From contig CM077115.1 in the NCBI GenBank assembly GCA_039619475.1, positions 488,643,352 through 488,707,351 on the forward strand: a stretch of DNA of 64,000 nucleotides. Direction: 5' to 3'. Below, piece after piece: positions 1 to 11,199 of the stretch (position 1 is its first letter; every line of letters starts with the position of its first letter). A program made the position numbers and the translations under genes. The notes beneath the pieces were generated by a model. That model had not been told where the DNA came from, made no database searches, and saw only the letters and a program-made list of their open reading frames with translations. The DNA is from Icerya purchasi (taxonomy: Eukaryota > Arthropoda > Insecta > Hemiptera > Monophlebidae).

Positions 1-489
1 GAGTGTAGCTACCTGAAAATAACGATTCTGGTGTTCCATTGAGGACATATCTTTGGGTAAGGAATTTTGAATAATCTAATATATTACGTGTTATATAGAA
101 ACCGGAACATTGCATGAGTGGCATAAATATCGAGGTTGTTTGTTTAGGGTGTAGCCATGTGTCAGAGAGGAATGGTTCTTAATTTGAATAGGAGGACGGC
201 TTTGTCTTTTCTGCATTCTTGGTATGAAGTTTTCCATAGATCGATAGTCTTTTTATTGGATTTTAATTTGTTAAAAGTTGGGACGGGGTCCCACATTATT
301 TGAAATGATTTGGGTATAAAACCTTTGCTTGCTTTTTTAATGTTCAATGATCAGCAATATTTAAAATTGGGGAGTCAGAGATAATTAAACAATTGGAGGA
401 AAGGTGATTACAGAAATGAAAATGATAGAACGAGGATAGCCATCAACTCGGTTGTGAATATGAAGCAGAAAAAAGGAGGTATACTTGAG

Positions 490-874
490 ATGAGTTTTTT
501 GGATATTCGCATCGTTACTTCAAGGATTTTTGTTGATTAGTCCATAGTTGTTTATAAACGAGTCGACTGCGCCTTTATCCGATAAGACTACACAGGTTCG
601 CACTCTCGATATTTTTGAGGAGTACGTAATTTCATTTGGACTAATCTTTTCACCAACTCCTCGAATGTATTGTTCGGCGTGGATTTCTCTATATGATGGA
701 AAAACAATTGCCATTGTAGTTACTGTTGATTTTAGGTTTGTTTGCATACGACATTTGGTTTTTCGGTCTAAAGATTATGGTTGATGTTCGAGAGTTGCAT
801 TCTGCGCTATATTGTTTGTAGTTGGAGCGGTTTTGTTGTTGGGTGTAAGTGGTTGTTGACAGGCAAAGAAACAA
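490..874 (-). pseudogene. Fragment of a non-LTR retrotransposon ORF1 (gag-like)
   Basis: Read on the minus strand, 747-520 gives a stretch with the order NEITYSSKISRVRTCVVLS followed by D-K-G-A-V-D. It resembles the conserved core of insect LINE ORF1 proteins, in which a phrase like 'I..iSr.RiciylSsk..vd' precedes the zinc knuckles. An Asn/Ser/Gln-rich stretch lies upstream in an overlapping frame (874-689), also usual for ORF1 N-termini. No zinc knuckles and no linked reverse transcriptase are visible. This is a resemblance from memory of the family, not an alignment; a chance open frame cannot be excluded. Confidence 0.33.
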
Positions 875-924
875 GAACCTTTACTCCGATGTCAGTGTCG
901 GTTGATAAGTTGTCTTATGGTCTG

Positions 925-1110
925 TTGGTGAAAAAAAAAAATAGATAAAAAATAAAGATCAAACACTTCAACATGGGTAGATAAACGCAACGTAATACAC
1001 TGAAAAGAACGCAGAGAACATACGGCTACTCTCAAAAGTAGGATTTGAACACCAGGTTTCAATTGAACGAAATAACGCAACCTAACCAACTATGTTATCG
1101 TAGCTCGTTT
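925..1110 (-). repeat. tRNA-derived SINE-like copy (minus strand)
   Basis: On the minus strand there is an A-box-like block (complement of 1081-1095, reading ACATAGTTGGTTAGG) and a B-box-like block (complement of 1040-1051, GTTCAAATCC), about 35 bases apart as in tRNA promoters. The acceptor stem does not close into a good tRNA. The minus-strand sequence runs about 100 bases further to a run of T at 930-940 (A-run on plus). This suits an old tRNA-derived SINE or tRNA pseudogene. Confidence 0.35.
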
Positions 1111-1415
1111 TTAATATATCGGATCTAAAAGAATTCCTTGTACACGGGTTTTATAAATGATTTTTTTTTTTTTCTCCCCGTCTCCCGTAAAAAACAAAAT
1201 AATTCCCATACTTCCGTAGTACATTTTATAACAATTTTTATACTAAAAAAAAATTTTTATCAGTTACACGGCTATTTTTAGAATAAATTATTATTATTAT
1301 TAATAATGGTAACATTATTGCTGTAAAATATTATTGGCCACGGATTTTTACAGATAGACGTTATTACATATTATATAAATGAACGATGTATTAGTAAATT
1401 TAATAATTATTAAAA

Positions 1416-1677
1416 ATGGAATCCTTTTCCGTGTATATAAGCAATGAAACAATCAGTTATTACTTGAGGGTAATAACGAGTTTCATAGTTTGTCAGCTGA
1501 TAATTAGGTTCGTATTCAAATACAGTTCCACCGACAAACATTTTATAGAAAATTCTATTTTATATCCCATATCGATATTTGCGGCTATCGTGCCGGAATA
1601 TAACCAATTAGGTTTGCGTTGTATAGATCTTGTGTATCAAATAGAAAAAGTGGATGAAGCATGTGCGGAAATTACGT
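1416..1677 (+). CDS. Candidate first coding exon, hydrophobic protein, unknown
   Basis: An ATG-started open frame of 87 codons ends at a consensus donor, GTAAGT at 1678-1683. A TATA-like stretch (TATATAA, about 1372-1378) lies about 40 bases before the ATG. The peptide has two hydrophobic stretches (about residues 17-34 and 46-60) that could be membrane segments, then an acidic tail. I do not recognise the family and found no following exon. Open frames this long arise by chance in DNA this AT-rich, so the donor and TATA are the only extra support. Confidence 0.25.
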
Positions 1678-1904
1678 CGTAAGTTTAGGCTGACTTTTTT
1701 TACTTGCTCGCACTAAAATTAATAAAAAACAAAAAAAAAAAAATTACCGCCCAATTTTCTTGAAAAAAAATTTCGTGGAACCGCAAAAAATCGTGCAACA
1801 CAAGTTTTAACATTTTATACTTAAACGTAGAACATCTACATAAACATATGTAAATGTGTGTAATAAAGCAGCAGTATTTGGTGATGGCTGCATCTACCTA
1901 TCTG

Positions 1905-2270
1905 CGCACTGGAACCAATATAGAGATATGGCATCGAGGTATATGACGTCCAAGAGTAACATCAATGGAATTTAACAGGTGCAGTCGAAAATACTAAGAC
2001 AAATCGCCAACGCCCCTTATTGCGTGTCAAACAGAACACACCCCATCGTGATTTAAACATTCCATTCGTGCAAGACTACCACAAATTTCGATATAGCGAA
2101 AGTTCTCTAGTATAAACTAGAACTCAGCGAGAATATCGAAGCATTCAGCATGTTCACTCTTCGTTTCTCCCTGGGAATCCGCGGATAAGACTTAAGAGAT
2201 ACTGGTGTATGCATTACCAGCTGGATGATCTTAAGCAAGTTACAGCAGAATTCGACGGAAAGTAATATTA
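1905..2270 (+). pseudogene. Jockey-type LINE ORF2 C-terminal fragment
   Basis: Plus-strand translation of about 1985-2100 gives KILRQIANAPYCVSNRTHP. This corresponds to the C-terminal signature of Jockey-clade ORF2 proteins, 'sKtLR.I.nAPwyv.N..iH.DL', which follows the reverse transcriptase domain. Further along, about 2180-2250, an R-x-R-L-K-R block followed by D-D-L matches the usual ending 'RRLKR..p.dL'. Stops and frameshifts interrupt it. No RT core is present. An old, 5'-truncated copy. Confidence 0.5.
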
Positions 2271-2904
2271 CTCGCTCAAACTAGCGGATAATTTAATCCG
2301 AGTCAAATGTAGAATTAGTCAAATTAAATTTCAGCGCCAACTCTGGTCCTAGGGGACTGGAGTGGTGAGAAAAAGCTAAATATTCTTAACAGTTGCACCG
2401 CAATTGACTACTCATTTGCACTTTCTTATTGCGCGAATTTTAATTCTCAACGTGAATGTGTGCAAATTAACTGCAAATTTTCTCTGCTTTCCCGATTTCC
2501 AAAAATTTTAGTAGACTACTTCTGTTGGTTTTGCACACACACACATGTTAATGAAGTGTTTACATTTCGCATTCACTTAATTTTTTTCTGTGTTATATTA
2601 AAACGCATTTTACAATTTTTTACAGTTACTTCGATATAATAGCACTTTTATTATTAATATAATTACTATTTTTATTCTTATTATTATGCTATTATTGCAA
2701 TGAATATTGAACATTCGTTGAAAGAAGTATACTGCCATCGCGGAAATCATACAATTGTCCGATATCTTAATATAAATACACTTTAAATAATCCGTGTTTC
2801 ACTATAAGAGATGCGCAAATCAACTCTGATAGAGCAGTTTTGGGTACACATATGTGTTCTTTCCGACTGCGGATCTTCTCAACTCCATCATTCCAGTGGA
2901 GAGT

Positions 2905-3420
2905 ATTTTTAAAATTTTAAGCAGCCATTTAAAATCTGATTTTAAAAGTTTATTTATTTCGAAAAATTCGTCCGCAGATTTAAGAGTAACATTGGAGAAA
3001 CGTTTTACATAGGTACTACATAAAGAAAAATGTAACATGTGTCATTTGCTGTCTAACTGAGTCGTTATATTGATACGGTGTTCATACAAATTATTAACTT
3101 TATCATTAAAATTATAAGCAACTATTAAAACCTGATTTTAAAAATTTATTTATTTTGAATAATTTGTCCGTAAATTTAAATACAATTAAAAATGTCTTAC
3201 ACAGTAGTATATAATGAAAAATATAATAAGTATCATTTGCTGTATGTTCTTATACTGACATTTATGATTAAAATTGTAAATGGTCATTTAGAACTTAATC
3301 TTATACATTTGTTTATTTTAAATCATTTGTCCGCAAATTTAAGTACAATTAAAAGCGTTTTACCACGGTATCATATAATGAAAAATGTAAGAATAAAAAG
3401 TGCCATTTGCTGTTTCACTG
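2905..3420. repeat. Three diverged tandem units of about 165-195 bp
   Basis: The same order of words occurs three times: CTGATTTTAAAA, then a TTTATTTATTT block, then TTGTCCGCAAATTTAA, then AATGTAA or AAAATATAA, then CATTTGCTGT. The TCCG anchor sits at 2971, 3167 and 3330, giving periods of 196 and 163 bp. Divergence between units is high, so the array is old. The 'reading frames' in it simply follow the repeat. Flanks on the left are AT-rich DNA with no gene seen. Confidence 0.6.
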
Positions 3421-3429
3421 TGCCACTGT

Positions 3430-3590
3430 GTTGACGTAGTGTGTGTCAATACCGAACGGTGCGTCAGTTTCACTGCGTCAACACCCCAAACTGCGTTACA
3501 TTTCCCATCACTACTCTCTATACTACGCTTCCTATTCTGTACGTCTAGTGTACAAATAGGCAGTCACGATGCTCGAAATCGAGCGATACA
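3430..3590 (+). repeat. SINE 3' module, copy 1
   Basis: The block at 3533-3589 (CTGTACGTCTAGTGTACAAA, then TAGGCAGTCACGATGCTCGA) recurs almost exactly in reverse at 61855-61916 and in diverged form at 49081-49125, where it forms the tail of a tRNA-headed SINE. Upstream, 3440-3530 aligns loosely to the body of that SINE (TTTCCC followed by ACTACT before the tail). The tRNA-like head is missing, so this is a 5'-truncated copy. Confidence 0.5.
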
Positions 3591-3834
3591 ACTCAGATGA
3601 TGACTCTGTACACTGCAATCCTATAAACACGATGTAATTCGGTGAAAAAAATAATAATACGGCATGCATATAATTACGCCTAATGGTTTTTTTTTTTGTA
3701 TGCTTTTGTAAAAAGAAATATGTATATACGGTAGATTAACCTTTAGTCACAGACATACTACTTTTAAAACGTTTTCACGGACACCCACGGTCATTTTGAG
3801 TTTTGCTACTCAAATGAGTCTTTGAGCCTCCGGG

Positions 3835-4213
3835 AAATTGGATGCTGCAGAAGTTGTTAAAGATGTGACATTGGATAGCCCATCAAAAGCCAAAAAATAC
3901 AGAAGATCGTTTACTCCGGAAAGCATTCTCTTCGGTGACTCTGCTCTCTCGCTAATAATTGAACAGAAATCATCAAAACAAGTTAATATCGCGGATACGA
4001 ACTATAAGCAAAGAAAATAATTGTAACTTGCATGCGCCATATAAAAAATTATCGGAACTAAACGTAAATTTTATCTACCTAAATCAAATATTACTACGAC
4101 CGAATGTAGTGCTGAAGTAAAACTACAGTTCTTGTTAGATAATATAGCTGAACGAATTGTATTGACTCAAATGGAAGTTATTAAAAACTTAGCTTCTGAA
4201 AATGTTCTTTAAA
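3835..4213 (+). other. Unassigned degenerate reading frames
   Basis: Two plus-strand frames lie in series: 3838-4020 (Lys/Ser-rich, including SPSKAKKYRRSFTPES, no ATG start) and about 4093-4212 (amphipathic, including LQFLLDNIAERIVLTQMEVI, ending TAA). Base composition is more coding-like than the flanks. The pair could be one gene or transposase remnant with a frameshift or an intron between them. I do not recognise either part. 4315-4673 holds overlapping frames on both strands with no recognisable domain; 4680-5300 shows nothing. Confidence 0.22.
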
Positions 4214-5369
4214 TATTATAATTTTATTACATTCTCAATATTTATTTTCTTTACTTTTATTTCCAATTTTTAATTAACAATTATTAAAAAATAATATATA
4301 AGTTTTAGCTTCAATCAAATATTTTTCCTACACGCGTCTAACATATTGGGATACGCCATTTTGTTTTGTTTTTTTGTAATTTTAACTCCGGATTCGTAAT
4401 CAGCGACCTCAAAACTCCCTAAGTGCACCAAATTATCTACAAAGTGAAACACGTTTTTGATTTTTGGCCAGCTTTTCAGGATTTCGCACCACTGTGCGCC
4501 GTAATTGTACATCTTTTGTTTTATCGTTAAAAAAGTGCTGCTATGGTGCATATTATTATAGGCGTATGCACAATTGTCTTCTATTCAAGATTATATTTGT
4601 GATTTTAGTGATTTCTCAAAGGCTCGGTAGTCACTTACTATTCTATTTGGAAGATAAATTTCTATTCGATTAACTCGGGCTCTTTTAGATATTAAAGTGA
4701 AAGGAAGTTCAGAGCTTCTAAAATACTTCCATTATTTATAATTACTAAACGCCGCTACGTTCTAATGCATTTTCCACTGCACTTTCATACCTTTCATTCA
4801 TTTTTAAACACCCATATCCTTATAATGTTTCTTAAGGTTTTAATCTTGATTAATTTAATTTTTCTAGTGCCCTAGACTGAATCAGAATATTTAATTTACT
4901 AATTTTAGACCATTAATCAAACGCTCAACATATTTATAGTTCTGCGTCGTCTAAATTTGTAGGTGCAGCATCGATGCCTTTATTTACTGAAAAGTTTAGT
5001 CTTCCACGTCTTACTCTTCCGTTTATAGCGCTGAATGTTTTGGAACATTTGAGGTCTTGTCTTTTTTAAATTCAACTCTAAGAGTCCTGCAAAGGTTGAT
5101 AAGTTGATGTTGCTTCATAGCTCGCTATAATTCGACTGTTTATAAATACCGCAATTGAATATGTTGTTTTTTTATCAGTTTTTTCTAGTTTTAACTTTTT
5201 GTCACGTGAAACACGCCATAGCTTCCGTTTCAACATTTCCAGCGTCAATAATACGGTTATAAAAATAATTAATTCGTTGTGATTTTTATTCGTTTATTTA
5301 CTTTTTTCGTCGGTAATTTTGCTTACGGCAGAATACACACACGTGGAATGTAAATTCTATTGCAGTAAA

Positions 5370-5984
5370 ATGAACAGTCACAATTATGCGGTGCTCGGTC
5401 TTGATTGCGAAATGAAAAATATTCAGCACGATCATGCGAGAGTGATGTTATTGCAGCTGGCCACCATAGACGGATGTGCTTATCTATTTCGAACTTCGTT
5501 TTTGAACCGCATACCAAATTCATTAGCGGTAAGTTAGCCAACTGTAAAACTGACGACACGACAGAAAAGAGATACTCGTTGAAATGCGCGTATCAGGATA
5601 CAATAAAATACTTCACCACCCTTAATTTCGAATTAATTACGGATTTAATTTCAGAACATCCTCTCAGACGATCAAATATGGAAAGTTGGCGTGGCCATAT
5701 ACGATGACATGCGATTTTTATTAAAGCGATATCCCAACCAGTTTCAAATAAAAGGTACGCTCGATCTAAGATATCTCGCCCATTACTATGGAGTAGCGGA
5801 AAGAGGACTAAAACCATTGTCGAAGTCGTTGTTAGGTGTAGACCTGCAGAATATGCACAGCGGTAATTGGGACGACATTGAACTGTCTCGGGAAAAGGTT
5901 ATGTACGCAGCCCTGGACGCTTACGTTGGAGTGCGGCTTTTTGATTATTTCTTTAACCGTTACAAAGCACAGGAAGTAGGTTAA
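5370..5984 (+). CDS. DEDDy 3'-5' exonuclease, WRN-exo/EXD2-like (two exons)
   Basis: The product would remove nucleotides from 3' ends of DNA or RNA using two metal ions. Exon 1 is 5370-5528, the intron is 5529-5654 (GT-AG, 126 bp) and exon 2 is 5655-5984 with TAA. The spliced protein has 162 residues. Exo I is LGLDCEMK (Asp12, Glu14), Exo II lies in KVGVAIYDDM (Asp71 by alignment to EXD2), and Exo III is YAALDAY (Tyr137, Asp141). Before Exo III is the SGNWD..ELS signature of the WRN-exo branch. All four acidic residues and the Tyr are present, so activity is expected. It is shorter than EXD2 and is little more than the catalytic domain. The start is the ATG before MNSHNYAVLG. TTCTATTGCAG ends 4 bases before it, so a 5' UTR exon is possible. 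The family is sure, the exact orthologue is not. Confidence 0.87.
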
Positions 5985-6205
5985 ATACAATGCCGTCATC
6001 CACAATTATCCTTTTATTAATGTATAAAATGAAGAATGATTAAATAGAAAAAAAACCTAAGTACATTTTTAAAAAATTCTACACCTGCTGTATTCCTCCT
6101 TAGTAGCCTCGGAAGGGCATAGTGGAAATTAATTTAGACATTTAAGAGCCTCGATACATGAGAGAGCGTTAATAATAACATACATTCATTTGCTTACAAT
6201 TAGTA

Positions 6206-6211
6206 AATAAA
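6206..6211 (+). promoter_or_regulatory. Polyadenylation signal candidate for the exonuclease gene
   Basis: AATAAA lies 222 bases after the TAA. It is the first perfect hexamer downstream, but such hexamers are frequent in this AT-rich DNA. Confidence 0.35.
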
Positions 6212-6665
6212 AGTAAATTGCTAATTGATGAGGCTAATCGTAAGATGTGTTGGTACTTTTTGGGACCTTCGCAGATCGTCACATTTTCGGTCACTGTATC
6301 GAAAAAGCGCTTTGTGTTCTTCTATATCCAAATGAACGCTTGATGTATTTTGCTGTAAATAAAAAATTGCACGATGTCAACGTTTCTCTTTTAACTTTTT
6401 TATTTGGCTTGACAGAAGTCGACTTTGCATCGATTTTGCTTCTTCGGCCTGCCATATTGTATATTTTGATACTGATCAGACGGGCGTTGGAAGCTCTTTC
6501 TTGAAAGAACGTCTTCCAGTTTTGTCATCAGTCATTCAGCTGAAGAACTTCTCGTTATAACATTCTGATATCGTCTAACGACTGATCGCCGTATTCATCA
6601 ATAGTTTATTCGGTCGTACTACCATCAACAATAATTGTAGCCGGTTAAAACCTTAACAAGATTAA

Positions 6666-8185
6666 CCCTTATGTACACACTCAGTTGTCCACCGGCGAAC
6701 ATTTTGTGAAAAATTTTTATGATCCCCTCAATATTTGTCCAAATGCTCCCGGACCCTCGTAATTTGATCCTTTTCCTATCTAATGCTGATGTCAAAAAAT
6801 TTTGTTTCAATTGTTAACAATGACAGTTTTAATTCTGAAAAAAAAACAACTTACCGGACACACCCGGGTATGAAAACACATGATTTTAGTGGAATTTCAT
6901 TGTCATTACACAGATATCACGCTAATTAATTATTCATTGTACAAATAATAAATATGAATAATTATAAAATAAATAATAAGAAATTATTGTGCTGTAAAAT
7001 TTATTTATTTATACGTGTATATATTGAAAAAGAAATAGATCATTATTTATTCCATACTTTCTTTACATGTTGTTACTGTTATCATCGCATGGTGCCTTTT
7101 CACAATTAGCGCAACTCTTTCAAGTTTTTTTGTGTTTTTTTGTGTTTGTTTTTTTATTAACACAGATGACACGATCCAATCACTTTTATCCGGACTATTG
7201 GGTCTGGCCAAGGTTGAGGCCCGGTCGGAAATTCAGCCTGTCCAAGATACTCTCTATGCCCAACTTCGATGAATGATTCCGCATAACTTGTTTATTTTGA
7301 GGTCTGTCTTCAACTAAAGGCATAGCCGAGAGCTCTTCACTCGACTGTCTTATAAGCAGCCACCGTTCATGAGTTTTTTTTTTGTATCGTTTTATTATTC
7401 TCGTAATAAATTAAGTACGAAGCTAAGCTATATCAACAATATTTTATAAAAAAGCCTTAGGGCGTCGGTGACACGTGTACCGCGACCAACCATCTGGTCC
7501 ATCACATCGACCCCATGCTTGTAAAATAAAATCATACCCGCTTCTTTTCTTTTTTTTGCGTCGTTGTACTTTATTGGATGAAAATTCCTTTTATTGACTT
7601 TGAAGGCGCGAAAACTTGTGGAATGTACGATTTATTTATTTCCAGCGGCAGTCAGATGTTTAGCAAAATTATCCAGCGAGATATTTCTTCCAGAGCCCTT
7701 GTGCATTATCGCAAGGTCCTTCACGACTCTTCACCATGATTTTATTTCGCGAATATTCGCTGTTTTCCCCGTGTTCAAAATGACCCTTGTAAAAACGGTT
7801 GACCTTTCTCCACGTCACATATCCACCATACTTTTATCCCTATATTTCGCCAGTTTCGACGGAATATACTGCGTGAATTCGGTCTTACCACGAAAAGGCA
7901 AAAGCTGCTTATCGATCGTCAGATTTTCATAAGATTTGTACATTGACGAGAGATTTTTCGGTTAATCCTACCTCGTATGCTTGGTTTAATTTTTTGTACC
8001 TGTACTCATTTTTATACCTGACTAATCACATTTATAAATATCTCATATAAAATACAGATGTGAATAAGATCTCTTATTATTGTGTAAAAATGAAAAAAAA
8101 AGCAAAACAATAAAATCCATATGTGGGTACCACCACGGGTGTATAATAGCGTAGGTAAATCCGAGTGTGCACATAAAGAAAGGGG
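6666..8185 (-). mobile_element. piggyBac element 1, internally deleted, TIRs and TTAA kept
   Basis: TTAA at 6662-6665 is followed by CCCTTATGTACACACTCA. At the other end GAGTGTGCACATAAAGAAAG GGG runs into TTAA at 8186-8189. Reverse-complemented, the right end reads CCCC..TTATGTGCACACTC, matching the left end. TTAA duplication and CCC-starting inverted repeats are diagnostic of the piggyBac superfamily. Subterminal GGACACACCCGGGTATG (left, about 6850) and its counterpart CCACGGGTGTA (right, about 8135) look like a second inverted pair. The 1.5-kb body holds only the C-terminal half of a transposase, so the copy is non-autonomous. Confidence 0.75.
7066..7935 (-). pseudogene. piggyBac transposase remnant (C-terminal half)
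   Basis: Minus-strand reading from 7935 gives LTIDKQLLPFRGKTEFTQYI followed by PSKLAKY, the well-known piggyBac block around the second catalytic Asp. Near 7510-7480 it gives YKHGVDVMDQMVG, the block with the later conserved Asp. Near 7100-7067 a Cys-rich end (KSCANCEKAPCDDN, then stop) matches the C-terminal cross-brace zinc domain. Several stops and frameshifts separate the blocks. It lies inside the TIR-bounded element 6666-8185, and only about 250 bp remain for the N-terminal half, so that half is deleted. It cannot be active. Confidence 0.75.
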
Positions 8186-8560
8186 TTAAGATTTCCAACA
8201 GGTGTTACTGCGATTGTGTTATTATCGCTGATGAAATTATTAATTTCTTTTAATGCAAATTTTTGGTGATATTTTATACACAAACTGAGTGTAATTTTCA
8301 TCCTTGACCACGAGACATGGCCTAATTTAAGCTTACATTCAACGAAGATATTTCTGATGCATTTCGTGAAAGAAACCGATTACTTTTTACACCGATCAAT
8401 TTAAAGTATTCCAATATATTATACTGGTATATTGGCACGTTACATAGACATACAATCCGTAATCAATTTCAATGTATAATATATGTTATCTTCTTAATCG
8501 CTACCTAGCTCGAAGAAAGGATTCGAATCTATAATTAGTGACAGCCCCGCTATTGAGCCC

Positions 8561-8761
8561 TCAAACGCCATTGAAGTCGACGCTTCGGATTGGTGCTAAT
8601 GCCTCTATTGCCGTCATCTCGTTATCTTCATTGCCCTCGACTGTTTCTTCGCCGTCTTCGGAGTTATCAAAATCTCCCGGCTTTCTCATGGATGAGGAAC
8701 TTGCGTAGTATCTTCGGACGTAGTGTTCAGACTGACTGGGTAAATGTGAAAGGACGAACAA
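8561..8761 (-). other. Acidic reading frame, unassigned
   Basis: A 66-codon minus-strand frame has a strongly acidic middle (NSEDGEETVEGNEDNEM) and ordinary codon variety, with GC content above its surroundings. Acidic leaders like this are common at the N-terminus of piggyBac transposases, but this one lies outside the right TIR of the piggyBac copy at 6666-8185. It may belong to another eroded element. Function unknown. Confidence 0.2.
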
Positions 8762-8888
8762 CGACCCCGATGGTCATTGCGCGAAAACACGCAAACGACT
8801 CGAGTTTAATATATTGCTGTCACGAAGTGCTGACTGCTGCAGTTCCAAAGTTTTCTGCTACATTTCCACAATTGCAAGTTTAAACCGA

Positions 8889-9290
8889 TTAGTTCCAATC
8901 AGTATTATTAAAGTTGCCACCGATCAAATACGCTCGCCCAGTCTGAAGTTGTTTTCGTTCAACGTTGTGAAGAACAATATCACTTGTTTTCGCGTTACGT
9001 TTTAATTTACGTAATCCCGATTTCTTTCGAGTATTTTCAAATGAATATTTAATTATTAATTGCGTCGTCTTTAGCATGACTACGCTGACTGCTTTATTTC
9101 GAGACTGCCATTGCGTCGACTTACTAGTTCAAAATTTTCAATCTCTGCCGTCGTTGACTCATCATGTAACCATGTTTCAGTGAATACTGATCAACTTTCT
9201 CCACGATAAAATCGTGATATACGGTTTACGTTAGTCGAAATATTTCACAAAATCACGCATCACTAAAATTACACTGAAATAAATCGGATT
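8889..9290 (-). pseudogene. Non-LTR (CR1/L2-like) endonuclease fragment
   Basis: On the minus strand, 9180-9090 reads FTETWLHDESTTAEIENFEL followed by V-S-R-R-N. This is the endonuclease motif with the catalytic Glu, 'i.lTETWL....d.E...y...RRDR'. Further on, 8918-8889 reads GGNFNNTDWN, matching 'GGDFN.PdinW', the next catalytic motif (Asp changed to Asn here). These two are in the right order and roughly the right distance. Frames shift between them. The phrase style suggests the CR1/L2 side of the non-LTR tree; clade assignment is tentative. Confidence 0.48.
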
Positions 9291-9299
9291 TTTTCACAA

Positions 9300-10800
9300 A
9301 AATCAGGTTTAGTTCGTCATTATTTCGGACAAGTAGTTCGCAAACGTTCAAATTCGGCAGCGATACGGTTCGAATTCAAAGTCATCATTCGCTTAGGATA
9401 CGAAAACCTTCAAGAGTGCCCCTATAAGACATTCGGCGAATATTCGTGTACATTACTTTATCATAAGTGCCACCATTTTTCCCTTTATGACGCATTGGTC
9501 GGCACGATTTGTGCGCTGCACGAATAACGACTGACTGGAGTGTAATTCGGTTTGAGTTTTAAAAGCTGCTGTAAATTTCGTAAAGTTAGACTATTTTTCA
9601 AATTGCTCTACATCGCAATGCTAATATCATTTCTCGACATTAGTTTCAACGGATGGACGTGTTTCGTGTCGCTCACAATTCCATCGTTCATATCGATATT
9701 TACAACGATCACGCCGTCAAAACTGAAATTAAGCACCACCAGCGGCGGCCTCTTCATTAAAATCAACCTTTTGCTCACGGACAGCGAATCGGTTTTTTTT
9801 TCCTTTTTTCTTTTTGACGTTAAAAGCTTTTGTTCTTAAACTGAATCTGGATACTTTCCCGCCATAAGGCTAACAGCGCGCCTAATTATTTCAGAGTCGT
9901 TTTCTTGATTTGAAATTATCATAAAAGAATCGGATCGTTTTGACCGCAATTACCTTTGGATACGTTGTCTGAGTCGATTCTCTCACCAAATTTCACTCGG
10001 TAATTGAGGGAACTTCATATCTTTGCTGCCGAATGACTTCTTCAAGTTCCGAAAACAGTACGAGTTGCACTCTCCGGTGTCGTATACAAACTGATTTATA
10101 TTATCAACCCCAACGGGGCAGCTAACGTAAATCACACTACGTGAAAATGCAATCGCTGTACGGTCTTATGGAATGATTGTTAGTAGTCAGTCATCTAAAG
10201 AAATTCCGGTTCATCGCGCACTAACTTCGTCAATTGCAGGTTGTATAACGATTTCATTCGTTACATCAAATTCTTCCGATCAAAACGGATATCAAAATTC
10301 GGATCATAATTGCGGCATTATAATACTTTCTCCTTTTCATTTGTCCAGAGAAATTATATTCAACCAAGAAATAGGCAGACCAGGTGTTTTTTAAATTTTC
10401 TGAACGTCTCTCATATATTTTTCAATTTTCGTTTGCCGCCAAATATCGATCAAATCGCACCAGGAACGCTTTCTGACCTCTGACGGCAGTTATTCGGTTC
10501 GATGGGTGTTTAGTTTTGGTACAAATGGCTGTCGAGATCTGTCGGAAGTCAAGAATTAAGTAGTGGAATGAAACTGAAATACACGCTCACCCCCCGGACA
10601 ATAAAAACAAGCGGCTAAAGTATTCGAAAAATTGTTTGGCGAAAAACCGTACTAGAATGCGGAAACGTTACTCAATTGGAAACAGCTCTTTTCCAAGCTA
10701 TCACACTCGGAATAGTCGAAACCTTATAACCACTATAATACTACGTGTAGAAGGATTGACCGCAGCAAAAAGAATGAGATAATCGCACAAAATATTTATG
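9300..10800. other. Eroded, unassigned DNA with mixed short frames
   Basis: Base composition is less AT-rich than true intergenic DNA here, and many short frames occur on both strands, for example 9552-9839 and 10173-10394 on plus. This suggests former coding DNA, probably retroelement ORFs on the minus strand upstream of the endonuclease fragment. I could not recognise any domain. Confidence 0.3.
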
Positions 10801-10808
10801 AAGGAGAA

Positions 10809-11086
10809 TATATAGTCACGTCATACTGATCCCGGAAACCTACACCGTCAATGGCCAGAAATTATTGAAAACAGGTAATATTCCGCAAGGCGTTGAAATA
10901 GCTGACGCAATTTATAATAAAAACCGTGGGATAATAACACACGTTAGAGCAGGAACTCAATGGCAACTGATGGAAATAGAAAAAAGAGAGAAAGTGATCT
11001 TCATAAGCATCGAAGTGAATAATCTCTGCACATATAAAACGCCCAATGCCAACCAGCCAAACCATTTTACAAGATTTGCCACATAG
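10809..11086 (+). other. Unassigned open frame, about 92 codons
   Basis: The frame reads through ILIPETYTVNGQKLLKTGN then IPQGVEIADAIY, then a Lys/Glu-rich stretch, and stops at TAG 11084-11086. It lacks a convincing ATG. Residue composition looks protein-like (balanced charged and hydrophobic residues) and unlike random AT-rich translation. I do not recognise it; retroelement or endogenous-virus origin is only a guess. A repeat terminus (11164-11194) lies just downstream. Confidence 0.25.
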
Positions 11087-11163
11087 CCAACACCGTCCGA
11101 TCATCTTAGATATTGGTTTTGAATTAAATACAATAATAATGATCACAGTATTTTAGCATCGGT

Positions 11164-11194
11164 AATTTTAAATATATTATTATTTTATAAAAGT
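11164..11194. repeat. Solo terminus of the 34.6-kb hairpin family
   Basis: AATTTTAAATATATTATTAT followed by TTTATAAAAGT is the same as the right end of the hairpin element at 34569-34790. Only one end is present here, so this is a fragment or a deleted copy. Confidence 0.45.
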
Positions 11195-11199
11195 GCATA

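Noticed and set aside
548..784. Plus-strand 78-codon open frame
   Set aside because: Shadow of the minus-strand ORF1-like fragment in the same place; no motif or splice support.
3192..3434. 80-codon ATG-started plus frame
   Set aside because: Lies inside the degenerate tandem array and merely follows its repeat structure.
6247..6504. 85-codon hydrophobic frame after the exonuclease gene
   Set aside because: No ATG at the start shown, no domain; likely chance or antisense of eroded element DNA next to piggyBac 1.
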